A stretch of 64,000 bases of DNA, from contig CALWBV010000007.1 in the NCBI GenBank assembly GCA_944376205.1, positions 1 through 64,000 of the forward strand, read 5' to 3'. Origin of the DNA: an uncultured Christensenellaceae bacterium. Its GTDB lineage: Bacteria; Bacillota; Clostridia; Christensenellales; UBA3700. The translations under genes were made by a program, and so were the position numbers. A model generated the notes under the pieces. The model worked only from the letters and a program-made list of their open reading frames with translations, was not told the DNA's origin and made no database searches. Positions 35,787 through 44,896 of this stretch are shown here, piece after piece (the stretch's first letter is position 1; every line of letters starts with the position of its first letter).

Positions 35787-35806
35787 CTATTTTTCTCCTC
35801 CTTGTC

Positions 35807-37006
35807 TTAACCGATTGTCTCGTACAATGTGAACATAGGCATCATTACGCCCATAAGCACGAAGCCTACTACGACAGCCATGACCATCATCATAACAGGC
35901 GATATGAGACCTATAAGTCTCTTTACTGCGTTGCTGGATTCTTCCTCGAAGTATCTGGCAGTCTGCATAAGTATTTCGTCCAAAGCACCCGATTGCTCGC
36001 CGACGAAAGTCATCGTCATAAGCATAGGGTCGAAGGCGTCTACATGCGAAAACGCTTCGGCAATCGACGAGCCTTTTCTTATTTCGACTACCGCTTCTCT
36101 TATCCTCATCTCAACATATTTATTGGTAATGATTTCAGCGCCCATGGATATAGCGTCAAGGAGCGGAATACCCGTCGCATACAATGTAGCAAGAGAACGT
36201 GCAAAAGTTGAGGTATAAATCATCTTTTGCAACGATCCGATCTTAGGAACTTTTATAAGCATTTTACCTGTAAAAATTGCGACTTTAGGAATTCTTTTGA
36301 TAATAGGAATAATCGTAATAAGTACAAAAGCAATCAGCGCAACCATATACCACTGATTTACGATAAAGTCCTTGATACTCATCAGTATTTGCGTAGGCAA
36401 AGGCATTGCGGTATCTTCGGGCATCATCTTCGTCATCTGAGGCATAACGAACACGCTCATTACGATAACGACGAGGAAACACACTACCAACAAAATGATA
36501 GGATAGCTCATCGCACCTTTTATCTGATTGCGTTGTTTTTGCTCTTTTTCAAAGTATTCTGCCAGAGTCGTAAGCGATTCGTCGATCTTACCGTTCATCT
36601 CGCCTGACTTGACCATACTGATGTACAATGCGGGAAAAGTGTTGTCCATCTTTGCCATTGCCGATGCCAAAGATTCACCCTTTTGCAATTGTTCAAAAAG
36701 AGACGCAAGTACGGCTCTCAAACGTTTTTTCTTCTTTTCGGTACGCTCGTACAACATCTTCATACTCATACTGAGATCGAGACCTGCACGAAGCATTGAA
36801 GACAGCTGCCTGCTGAAAGCAATGAGATCGTTGATTTTCAAAGGCCTGGTGCGCGCTTGTTTTGCCTGGTTGACGATACTGTAATCGTAACAGCGCAAAC
36901 CTTGTTCGTGCAAAAGATCTCTGAAAGTCTTGTCGTCTGCAGCTACCAAAGTACCTTTGGTCGTTTTGCCGTCGGCGTCAATTGCTTTATAAGTATATTT
37001 TTGCAA
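35807..37006 (-). CDS. pilC: type IV pilus inner membrane platform protein PilC/GspF
   Basis: 399 residues with two GspF domains: FSRQLSSMLRAGLDLSMSMKML near residue 70 and FARSLATLYATGIPLLDAIS near 270, each followed by hydrophobic helices. It forms the membrane platform turned by PilB. The start is TTG at 37006, with GGGGGGA five bases upstream and no better codon. First gene of the long pilus operon. Confidence 0.93.
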   Translation of the reverse strand: MQKYTYKAIDADGKTTKGTLVAADDKTFRDLLHEQGLRCYDYSIVNQAKQARTRPLKINDLIAFSRQLSSMLRAGLDLSMSMKMLYERTEKKKKRLRAVLASLFEQLQKGESLASAMAKMDNTFPALYISMVKSGEMNGKIDESLTTLAEYFEKEQKQRNQIKGAMSYPIILLVVCFLVVIVMSVFVMPQMTKMMPEDTAMPLPTQILMSIKDFIVNQWYMVALIAFVLITIIPIIKRIPKVAIFTGKMLIKVPKIGSLQKMIYTSTFARSLATLYATGIPLLDAISMGAEIITNKYVEMRIREAVVEIRKGSSIAEAFSHVDAFDPMLMTMTFVGEQSGALDEILMQTARYFEEESSNAVKRLIGLISPVMMMVMAVVVGFVLMGVMMPMFTLYETIG

Positions 37007-37039
37007 GTTTATCCCCCCTATTTTTACAATATCAAAATT

Positions 37040-37068
37040 ATTATATCACATGAATTTTACGATTGCAA
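37040..37068 (-). promoter_or_regulatory. promoter of the pilC-to-pilD operon
   Basis: TTGCAA (37063-37068), 17 bp, and TATAAT (37040-37045) with an extended TGA on the minus strand. Confidence 0.82.
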
Positions 37069-37731
37069 TATCCAATTTTCTATCTTTTACGGCAAAATAC
37101 TTTGCTCTAAAACGCATTATTATACTTGACTTTTGCATTATTATTCATTAAACCACAGCTTAATTGACATATATTTTACTTTTTATATTGTTTTGAATAC
37201 TGCAAGCACTAAAACGAGTGGCTATGCAAATTTTACATTTTTTCACCAATTAGATTATTTTTTTATAAGTCGCAAGTCGCTGCAATGCGTTGAAAAGCGT
37301 TTTACCGTTCGATTTCGATAATTCAATCTCACAATCAGATCACAATAGAATCTTATAAACCGATATACTGTGAAGGATATTCGCAAATTGACGGTCAGCC
37401 GGCTTGCTTTATCGCACGGCGTAACGTTGATAATAACATCCAACTTAAAAACTGTGTTTTGCAAAAGTTTTCTTTAGATTTTACTTCGTGAAAATTTGCA
37501 AAATTACATCTTTTACCCATCTTCTCACAATACAACTTTTTCTTTCAAAAATTTACATCCGAATCACTATTTTTCATATCTTTTTTGACATAGGTTTCGA
37601 GGTGTTTTTTCGTGGGAAAATATTGCGTTTTTGAAGTACTGTTTTTGCCTGTAAAAAAATGCAATTAGCGGGCTAGAGCACACTTTTTTCAGACATTTAG
37701 CGGGCACCTTTCCGTTATTACGATTTTACTA
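37069..37731. other. AT-rich divergent intergenic region
   Basis: No gene or RNA seen. It separates the pilus operon from the 554-residue membrane protein. TTAGCGGGC occurs twice (37665-37673 and 37697-37705), 32 bp apart, of unknown meaning. Confidence 0.5.
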
Positions 37732-37760
37732 TTGACAAATCAATTTATTTGAGATATTAT
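37732..37760 (+). promoter_or_regulatory. promoter of the 554-residue membrane protein gene
   Basis: TTGACA (37732-37737), 17 bp, TATTAT (37755-37760), 37 bp before the ATG. Confidence 0.8.
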
Positions 37761-37797
37761 AGTTGTATTACCAAATCAAATAAAAGGCGAAAAGATT

Positions 37798-39462
37798 ATG
37801 GAGAAAAAGACTAATAAAAATTCAGCGAATTCTTTCGTTTATACGACAAAGGATCCTACCATCACAAGAGTGGTTTACACACTGTTTATTCTCGTCATGC
37901 TTCTGACGCTGGCGGTTAATCTTGCAGCTATTCTTTTGACTGCTTCGGCTAATCAACACAACGGCATGTTCTTTATGGGCGGAAAATATTATGTCGCATG
38001 CGACGGCAACACCGACGGAGCTCCCGGCGCAGTATTCGAACAGAAATCAAACTACGGCACAGATTTCGTCGGTTATGTTTATTTTGACGAAAAAGGTATC
38101 GCAAAAGTTACCGTTTGTCAGATCTCTAGCGTAAACGACGGCAAATATACCCTCTACACCACCACGGGCGAACTTTTTGCAACCGACGTAGAAGCTAATC
38201 AGATACTCGGCAAATTCGTACAAACCTTGCCCCAGCTTACGGTTAACTTCGTATCAGGCAATTCGGGATTCATCATTATGAGCATCGCATTCGTTGCGCT
38301 TACGGTCGTTATGGGTCTCTTTTATTACCTCGTATCTCCCAGAGGTGCAAAGAAATTCGAAAAGAAAGACGAGGAGAAAAAAAGCAATTCTACTTCGGCA
38401 ACCGTTGTTACCGATAACGCTCAATTGCTTATGAAATATATCTCTACCGACGATAATATCGAGCCTCTCGAACTCGGAGAAAACGAAGCTGCTGCAAATC
38501 TCAACGTGAACTATTATAATTCCGTAAAGTTGCACAACGGAGAAGTTTATACGGTTGTTAAAAAATATCCCGAAGCCGTCAGAACTCTTGAAGAATACGG
38601 CGCTTCCGATATGGATATCATAAAAATGAATATGATAGGCAATGTCGAATTCGAAAAGCTTATCCTCTCCCCTCACAAGGAAAAAACTATGTCCATGCAA
38701 GACATAATCGATTTTACCAGCGGACTCGGCGGCGTATATTGCATCAAAAAGCGTGGCGTACTCAACTGGTCTTTCAAATACAAATCAAAGACTGTCATCA
38801 TCATCAAACAGGATGAAGATAATGACGGCTTCAAAGTTGCAGTCAAGGTATATCCCGACGCAGCTACCAAACTCAACATTATCTACAAGGCTCTCGAAGA
38901 TTCAACATTCCCTATCGGACCTTTCTGGTATATGTTCAACAACTTCAGAAATCTGCCCGGCAATGTTATCAAGTGGTTGATTACCGAGTCGCTTAAGATT
39001 TCAAAATGGCAACAGACCAAAGCCGATATTTTGAGAGATACCCCTACTCTCGAAAGCTTGCAGGTAGACACTCTTGCGATCCGCAACGCTATTCTCTCCG
39101 GAACAAAAGAGTTCAAGGCAGACAAATTCACTGTCATTACACAGATTGCCGACAAGGACAGCGTTAAATACGATACCGTTCTTAAGACGGGATACGGCAA
39201 ACTCGATATGTCCGATTTCACAAAAGAAATCACAATGCTCGTTCCCAATACCAAGAATCTGCAATTCAGTATTCTTACCAAAAAGACCATGGGCGACGCA
39301 CTTCTGACTTCTCTGTGTAACGAACTCGAAGAACTCTGCAATCCTCCCGCAGATTACGTAGCACCTACACCCACTGAATCCGATGAGGCAGCTGCAAAAC
39401 CCGTTGCTACAAAATCGGCATCCGGCGCAAAAGTAGTAAAACGCACTACAAAGAAAAAATAA
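37798..39462 (+). CDS. membrane protein of unknown function
   Basis: I do not recognise this 554-residue protein. It has a short cytoplasmic start, a membrane helix at about residues 22-46 (VVYTLFILVMLLTLAVNLAAILL), an outside domain of about 100 residues containing GGKYYVACDGNTDGAPGAVF, a second helix at about 157-180, and a large cytoplasmic C-terminal domain (about 195-520) ending in an Ala/Thr/Lys-rich tail. Outside domain between two helices and cytoplasmic domain behind suggests a sensor or signalling layout, but there is no recognisable kinase, GGDEF or HTH motif. Single gene with strong promoter and terminator. Confidence 0.75.
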   Translation: MEKKTNKNSANSFVYTTKDPTITRVVYTLFILVMLLTLAVNLAAILLTASANQHNGMFFMGGKYYVACDGNTDGAPGAVFEQKSNYGTDFVGYVYFDEKGIAKVTVCQISSVNDGKYTLYTTTGELFATDVEANQILGKFVQTLPQLTVNFVSGNSGFIIMSIAFVALTVVMGLFYYLVSPRGAKKFEKKDEEKKSNSTSATVVTDNAQLLMKYISTDDNIEPLELGENEAAANLNVNYYNSVKLHNGEVYTVVKKYPEAVRTLEEYGASDMDIIKMNMIGNVEFEKLILSPHKEKTMSMQDIIDFTSGLGGVYCIKKRGVLNWSFKYKSKTVIIIKQDEDNDGFKVAVKVYPDAATKLNIIYKALEDSTFPIGPFWYMFNNFRNLPGNVIKWLITESLKISKWQQTKADILRDTPTLESLQVDTLAIRNAILSGTKEFKADKFTVITQIADKDSVKYDTVLKTGYGKLDMSDFTKEITMLVPNTKNLQFSILTKKTMGDALLTSLCNELEELCNPPADYVAPTPTESDEAAAKPVATKSASGAKVVKRTTKKK

Positions 39463-39482
39463 CAACAAACTCTGTATAACGG

Positions 39483-39509
39483 AAAAGCCCGACTCAATCG
39501 GGCTTTTTT
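39483..39509 (+). terminator. terminator of the 554-residue membrane protein gene
   Basis: AAAAGCCCGA and TCGGGCTTTT form a 10-bp stem with a CTCAA loop and six T. Confidence 0.92.
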
Positions 39510-39992
39510 CATACGCATTAATTCTTATACCATTACCGGCACTCGTCAACGACTTGCCTTTTTATTTTATAAATTTTCTGATTATCTGATTGTCACAACA
39601 AATAAATTGTTCTATTACGATTGTCGTTTATTCTCATTTCTTCGACAAAATCTCATCAACTCGCAGCGACTCTTATTTACTCTTTAAGCGACATAAATTT
39701 CTGATTCGCAATCTTTATCGAACATTTGCCGTTTTTCTCTTTAAGGGCAAATTACGCCCTTGAATAACGATACTGTTAAGTACATATACTGTCAGGCGGA
39801 ATATCCTCTGCAATTTATCGCATCGCATAACTTCACACTTTATCCGACTTACAAATATTGCGTTATTTCTTTTACTTTTTAGCAGGATAACGTGATAATA
39901 TACCGTTATTTTAACGGTTACACAATAAAAAATAAGCTATAAGTTTTTAGATTAATTTGAAAAACATAAATTCTCTAAAGAGTTTTAATAAG
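39510..39992. other. AT-rich convergent intergenic region
   Basis: No gene or RNA recognised. It contains small inverted repeats, AAGGGC/GCCCTT near 39742-39765 and TAACCGT/ACGGTTA-like pairs near 39900. Nothing here has a clear role. Confidence 0.5.
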
Positions 39993-40022
39993 AAAAAAAG
40001 CGGCGGCATAAAGTGCCGTCGC
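39993..40022 (-). terminator. terminator of the lipoprotein gene
   Basis: On the minus strand GCGACGGCA pairs with TGCCGCCGC (one mismatch) and is followed by seven T. Confidence 0.85.
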
Positions 40023-40046
40023 CCATTGAATTTTTGTAATCAGTGA

Positions 40047-40985
40047 TTATGCAAGGTTTTGCAAATCTTCTGCCGTAATTTCTGCATTGCCGTAGGTATA
40101 TACGCTTTCGCAAACCTGTTCGCAGTTGATAGTCAAAAAGCCTTTGTATTTTCCGCTGTAAATTTCAGTTCTTCTCCATGCCGCAAATATCTTTACTCCG
40201 TTGACCTCTTTGATTGCAAAATCGAATACGACTACATCGTCCTTGATAGTAAAGCCTTCTTCGTCGGCACCTGTCTGATTGAGAAAATCGTCAAGCGCTA
40301 CTCTGAATTCCGTACGCATCATCTCGGGTGTACAGTTGAGAGTCATAGAGCAATAATAAGTGTCGCCTACCTTATAAATCTTGTCGTCGTGTTTAGAAGA
40401 CAGATTCTCTTTTTTGAAAAAGTTGTAGGTGGTGAGCTGATCTTTATAAAGATAATTCTCTTGCTCAACGTCGCCCTCAAACGCTACAAAGTCTTCCCAT
40501 TTTTGAGTGGTAAAGGTTCCCGACTCTTTGTTGTATTTGACAGAATTTCTTTTATTGAAGTCACTGTCGTCAATGTTAAAATTAGACTCGAAAGCATTCT
40601 CGCCGTCAAAGTAATATTTCTTTGCGCAACTGCCGTCGTCTTCACCCGTACCTACGATTATCTCCTGCGAATAGATTTTGTCGTCGACAATCTTTCTTGT
40701 AAGTTCGGTTTCTCTCGTAGCAAAATCAATTGCGCCGTTGAAAGCCTTAAAGGAAAATCTTTCTTGTCTGGTATAATTTTTGCTGGCTATCCAATCGTTG
40801 TAAGCCTCAACGATCAAATCGTGCGCACCGCTTTCCTGTGCAACGTTAGCTTCGTCGTAAACTGCAAAGTTTTCGTCTTCGATCAATATCAACTCTGTAA
40901 TATCTCTCTTATGGCAACCTGCTAATGCAAAAATGCTTGTCGTAATGACCAATACAAGCAATGTAACAATCAATACTTTTTTCAT
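40047..40985 (-). CDS. lipoprotein of unknown function
   Basis: 312 residues from the ATG at 40985, which has GGAGG six bases upstream; a GTG four codons earlier lies on that site. The signal MKKVLIVTLLVLVITTSIF ends in the lipobox LAGC (C24). The mature part is acidic and beta-rich without a known domain. Single gene with its own promoter and terminator. Function unknown. Confidence 0.75.
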   Translation of the reverse strand: MKKVLIVTLLVLVITTSIFALAGCHKRDITELILIEDENFAVYDEANVAQESGAHDLIVEAYNDWIASKNYTRQERFSFKAFNGAIDFATRETELTRKIVDDKIYSQEIIVGTGEDDGSCAKKYYFDGENAFESNFNIDDSDFNKRNSVKYNKESGTFTTQKWEDFVAFEGDVEQENYLYKDQLTTYNFFKKENLSSKHDDKIYKVGDTYYCSMTLNCTPEMMRTEFRVALDDFLNQTGADEEGFTIKDDVVVFDFAIKEVNGVKIFAAWRRTEIYSGKYKGFLTINCEQVCESVYTYGNAEITAEDLQNLA

Positions 40986-41028
40986 AACTTCCTCCACATT
41001 GTATGAATAAAAATAAGCGTATAATATT

Positions 41029-41057
41029 ATTAAACAGAATTATGCGCCTATTGTCAA
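41029..41057 (-). promoter_or_regulatory. promoter of the lipoprotein gene
   Basis: TTGACA (41052-41057), 17 bp, TTTAAT (41029-41034) on the minus strand. Confidence 0.65.
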
Positions 41058-41128
41058 TACTTTGAACCTTTTAAGATGCAATTTGCTGATTTTTGCCTTA
41101 TACTTATCGTAAACTTACGTCTTAATCG

Positions 41129-43084
41129 TTAAATTCCTAACTCTCTTCGCACTCTGCATTCAAACGGTTTGAGAATATTTCCCCTGTACTCGACTTCGAA
41201 AGAATTGTGATTTATGACAAACACGGCTTGACGTTTGTCTTGTCCTCGTTTTATTATTTCTACGCCGTCGGGAGAGTCAATAGTCGCTATCTCTGCCTCT
41301 CTCAAGACCTTATCCGCAATATCTTCCAATAAAGCATATTCGAGAGACGTACCGAGATAATACACTTTGCCTTTGCCGTATGAATTTTTGATAACGGCCG
41401 CATAGTCCGAATAGAATTCGTCGTGATATCTGTACAACACTTGTGCACCGTTTGCGACAAGCATGTCTCTGAAAACGCCTGCCTTGCCCTTTTTACCTTT
41501 GCAATCCCCCTCGCCCACGAGATCGAATCCGCTCTCGCTTTGAATGCTTTCGCACTCGCTCACGTAGCCGCCTGTCAAATCGTCGAGATTTACAGGAATT
41601 ACTCTGCCCAATATGAGATTATTGTCCGAGTCTTTGACCGCCGTACGGTATGTCATAATCAGCAAACCGCCCTTTTGAACATACTCTTTGAGCCTGTTTG
41701 CAAGCGTATCGTCGCATACCGTAAGAGAAGAAACTATCAACACTTTGTATTTATTAAACTCCCTGTCTGAAGGAATTATGTCAACGGGTACGTTTTTGTC
41801 ATAGAAAGGTTTGTAGAGTTTTTTCATCTCTCTCTGATTGTCGTAACTTATACTTTGCGGTTGCAATCTCATGGACGACAGCGAATCGTAAGAATATATC
41901 ATCGCAACCCGGCTGTCGAACGGCGAAGCGAGAATTTCGCCGTAAGGTCTTATTTCATCAAAAAAGGACTTTGCCTCTTTGAACTTGCGTCCGATTTTGT
42001 TGTCGCTGTCGATTATACCGTAACAAAACTGTTCGGCGCCTTTGATACCCTCTCTGTATCTGAAATAAAGTAAACCGTCTGCGCCTCGCGCCACGCCTTG
42101 ATAGCTCCACATTTTCGCCTGATTAGGACGAGGCAAAAAACCGTTTATATTATGTCCCTGCGCACCCATGATAGCCTCGGTAATGATAAAATTTTCGCCT
42201 TTTAATCCTCTTGCGTAATCCAGACCGAATGCTATTTCGTGAGGGGGCAGAGGTTGCATCTGTCCTCCCCATACGGGATAATTGTTGTATGCCGCTTTGT
42301 CAAAATAAGAGGCCACCGCCGAATAGTCCACGCTTTTGTCGGGACCTCCGCCGGGAAAATCGTGTATTACTACCGCATCGGGTATTATGCTTTTGATGAT
42401 GTCGGCCTGGACCTTTGCAAACTCGCAAATATTTTCGCTGCAAAATCTCTCGAAATCCAGTCTTAAGGACGGATTGTGCGTGGTTATCGTGTTGGCAGGC
42501 ACGGGAATCTCATCAAAAGAATTATATTCATGACTCCAGAAAACCGTACCGTATGCCTTATTGAGATTGTCGATATCCTTGTATTTATTTGCAAGATATG
42601 CACTGAACTTGTTTTTACACTTGTCGCAATAACATACGTCGCTTCCCTCGTGTCCCAATTCGTTGTCCACTTGCCAAGCGATGATGTTCGTTTCGTTTTT
42701 ATAGTGCGCAGCAAGCCTTGAGACTATCTTCTTGCAATATTCTATATAAATCGCACTGCTGAAACAAAAAGTGTGTCTTCCGCCGTAGACTCTGTTTATT
42801 CCCCTGTCGTCCACTTGCAGGATATCGGGGTGCTTGTGTATGAGCCATGCGGGAGGCGTTGCGGTAGGCGTGCCGAAAATCACCTTTAATTCTCTTGCTC
42901 TCGCCTTATCTATTATCTCGTCAAAAAAAGAAAAATCGTATTCTCCCTCTTTGCTTTCCATTCTGTGCCAGGCAAATTCGCCTATTCTTATGACGTTGCA
43001 ACCCAATTCTTTTATCCTGTCCAGATCGCCGTCCGCCATGAGTCTTTCCCATTGTTCGGGATAATAATCTACTCCCAACAGCAT
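41129..43084 (-). CDS. beta-galactosidase, glycoside hydrolase family 42
   Basis: 651 residues, the usual GH42 length. GVDYYPEQW at the start, the acid/base E142 in WQVDNELG, the zinc-site cysteines C151, C153 and C156 in CYCDKC, and the probable nucleophile E303 in ITEAIMG. A trimerisation domain (from about 390) and a C-terminal beta domain follow. No signal peptide, so it splits imported galactosides in the cytoplasm. It lies 44 bp behind a GPH symporter gene on the same strand, forming an uptake-and-cleavage pair. Confidence 0.95.
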   Translation of the reverse strand: MLLGVDYYPEQWERLMADGDLDRIKELGCNVIRIGEFAWHRMESKEGEYDFSFFDEIIDKARARELKVIFGTPTATPPAWLIHKHPDILQVDDRGINRVYGGRHTFCFSSAIYIEYCKKIVSRLAAHYKNETNIIAWQVDNELGHEGSDVCYCDKCKNKFSAYLANKYKDIDNLNKAYGTVFWSHEYNSFDEIPVPANTITTHNPSLRLDFERFCSENICEFAKVQADIIKSIIPDAVVIHDFPGGGPDKSVDYSAVASYFDKAAYNNYPVWGGQMQPLPPHEIAFGLDYARGLKGENFIITEAIMGAQGHNINGFLPRPNQAKMWSYQGVARGADGLLYFRYREGIKGAEQFCYGIIDSDNKIGRKFKEAKSFFDEIRPYGEILASPFDSRVAMIYSYDSLSSMRLQPQSISYDNQREMKKLYKPFYDKNVPVDIIPSDREFNKYKVLIVSSLTVCDDTLANRLKEYVQKGGLLIMTYRTAVKDSDNNLILGRVIPVNLDDLTGGYVSECESIQSESGFDLVGEGDCKGKKGKAGVFRDMLVANGAQVLYRYHDEFYSDYAAVIKNSYGKGKVYYLGTSLEYALLEDIADKVLREAEIATIDSPDGVEIIKRGQDKRQAVFVINHNSFEVEYRGNILKPFECRVRRELGI

Positions 43085-43128
43085 ATTATTCTCCTAATAC
43101 ATTGATTTTATAAAAAACTATGATGATT

Positions 43129-44652
43129 TCAAAGTCTGTCATCTTCCGACGACTCGTCTTTGTCGTCATCTTTTTTATCTTGAGTATTTTCGACAAGACC
43201 TTCGTAAGCATCGTGTTGTGCCTGCGTATTGACAGGCTCGTCGCCTGCATATATGCTCTCGGCAAATCCTTCGTCAAGCTGCATCTGCGAATCGCTTTCC
43301 TTGCGCTCCGCTAACTCGTTCATGATTTGTTTATAGAATTTGTCCTTGAGTTTGTACTTTTTGAGATAAATGACAAGACACAACAAAGAAAACAGTGCGG
43401 GCAATACTATCATAATTATTCTCATACCCGTTATCGTGCCTTCATTCTGCGTCTGATTTGCCACAAATCCTATGAGTTTGAGACCCACACCCGATATAAG
43501 CGCACTGAACGCCCCTGCAAACTTTACCACAAACGTTTGCGTAGAAAAAAGTACGCTTTCGTTTCTCGACTTGAATTTATACTCGCCGTAATCCACGACT
43601 TCGGAAAGAATAACCGTGATCATAACCAGCATAAAACCTATTCCTATATTTACTATCGCACTGCAAAATCCCACGAATACCGCACTTTGAGGCGCAACGT
43701 ATCCCGCAAGAAACAAAAGCGCAAATCCGGCAACAGGTAAAAGACATGCAAGAATAAACAATATTGTTTTGTTGATTTTCAATCTCAAAAAAGGAAATGC
43801 AAACAGTGCGCCTATCTGCGCTATGCCTGCAACGGCTGTATATACCGAAAACAACGATTCCTTTACTCCGCATACATACTCAAAATAGTAAAGCGCAAAG
43901 CTGTTGGACAACTGATATGCAAGATTGAGAAACATCGCAATCATCAAAACTACAAGCACCTGATCGTTTTTGAAGAGAACCTTGAGCATCTTTTTAATGC
44001 TCGTCTTCTCTCCCGTTCCTGCCGTGGCAATAACTCTTTCTTTGGTATTCATAACAGTGATTGCCGAAGTTATGACGAAAATTACGCTTATTACGACGGC
44101 AAACCAAGCAAAGCCTTTGAGCTGATCTCCGTCTCCTAATCCCTTAACGATATATAGTCCGCCCGATCCGACTATCAACCAGGCAAAACTCGCAAAAAGT
44201 CTGGGAATAGCGCTTATCTGATTTCTTTCGCTTTCGTTGTTCGTCAAAGCAGGCACCATACTCCAATAAGGTATATCCATGAGCGTGTAAGTCATACCCC
44301 AAAGCACATACATGAAACCTATATATACCGCATATTTTACTCCCGATATATTGACATTGAGATACAGCAAAATAAGCACTGCTGCGTTGAGAAGGGTACC
44401 TATCATTATCCAAGGTCTGAATTTACCCCACCGTGTGCGGGTATTGTCTACTATATATCCCATAGCCGTATCGTTGACCGCATCCCATATGCGTGCCACT
44501 GCAAACAAAATGCCCACAAAAGCAGCATCTACGAGTCTTACGTCGGTGAGATATTTCATAAGAAACGTCGAAACTATCGCATAGACAAGGTCCTTACCGA
44601 ATGCGCCTAGTCCGAAACTTATCTTTGAACGCCAAGAAAGTTTTTCTTCCAT
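43129..44652 (-). CDS. GPH-family sugar:cation symporter with acidic tail
   Basis: 507 residues with about 12 helices. The loop motif MGYIVDNTRTRWGKFRPW is the GPH signature. By pairing with the GH42 enzyme it probably imports lactose or other beta-galactosides. The last 55 residues are strongly acidic (ending DKDESSEDDRL), not an EIIA domain. AGGAGCGG precedes the ATG. A 14-bp palindrome TTTGATATATCAAA at 44755-44768 may be an operator. Confidence 0.9.
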   Translation of the reverse strand: MEEKLSWRSKISFGLGAFGKDLVYAIVSTFLMKYLTDVRLVDAAFVGILFAVARIWDAVNDTAMGYIVDNTRTRWGKFRPWIMIGTLLNAAVLILLYLNVNISGVKYAVYIGFMYVLWGMTYTLMDIPYWSMVPALTNNESERNQISAIPRLFASFAWLIVGSGGLYIVKGLGDGDQLKGFAWFAVVISVIFVITSAITVMNTKERVIATAGTGEKTSIKKMLKVLFKNDQVLVVLMIAMFLNLAYQLSNSFALYYFEYVCGVKESLFSVYTAVAGIAQIGALFAFPFLRLKINKTILFILACLLPVAGFALLFLAGYVAPQSAVFVGFCSAIVNIGIGFMLVMITVILSEVVDYGEYKFKSRNESVLFSTQTFVVKFAGAFSALISGVGLKLIGFVANQTQNEGTITGMRIIMIVLPALFSLLCLVIYLKKYKLKDKFYKQIMNELAERKESDSQMQLDEGFAESIYAGDEPVNTQAQHDAYEGLVENTQDKKDDDKDESSEDDRL

Positions 44653-44846
44653 AAAACCGCTCCTTCAAATTGATTTCCTATTTATTATTTGCAAAAAAAT
44701 ATTTTCTAAAATGCAAAAATCAATCAAAACTACAGTATTTCAATATAACAAAAATTTGATATATCAAAGAAAACAGTCGGCTGTCATGTGAATTTTTGAT
44801 TTTATGTATAATTTATCTAAAGTTAAGGAGAATTGAAAAAAACGTA

Positions 44847-44875
44847 TTGTCTTTTGACGCTTTATAAGATATAAT
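44847..44875 (+). promoter_or_regulatory. promoter of the acyltransferase/zinc-ribbon pair
   Basis: TTGTCT (44847-44852), 17 bp, perfect TATAAT (44870-44875), 21 bp before the ATG. TAGGAG is the ribosome binding site. Confidence 0.7.
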
Positions 44876-44896
44876 AAAAAAGTAGGAGTTTTTATT

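Noticed and set aside
39510..39992. tRNA or riboswitch in the convergent gap
   Set aside because: Only small AT-rich inverted repeats are present and no conserved RNA motif is recognisable.
44755..44768. TTTGATATATCAAA palindrome as a firm symporter operator
   Set aside because: No convincing promoter could be placed beside it, and short A/T palindromes occur by chance in this composition. Mentioned only in the gene entry.
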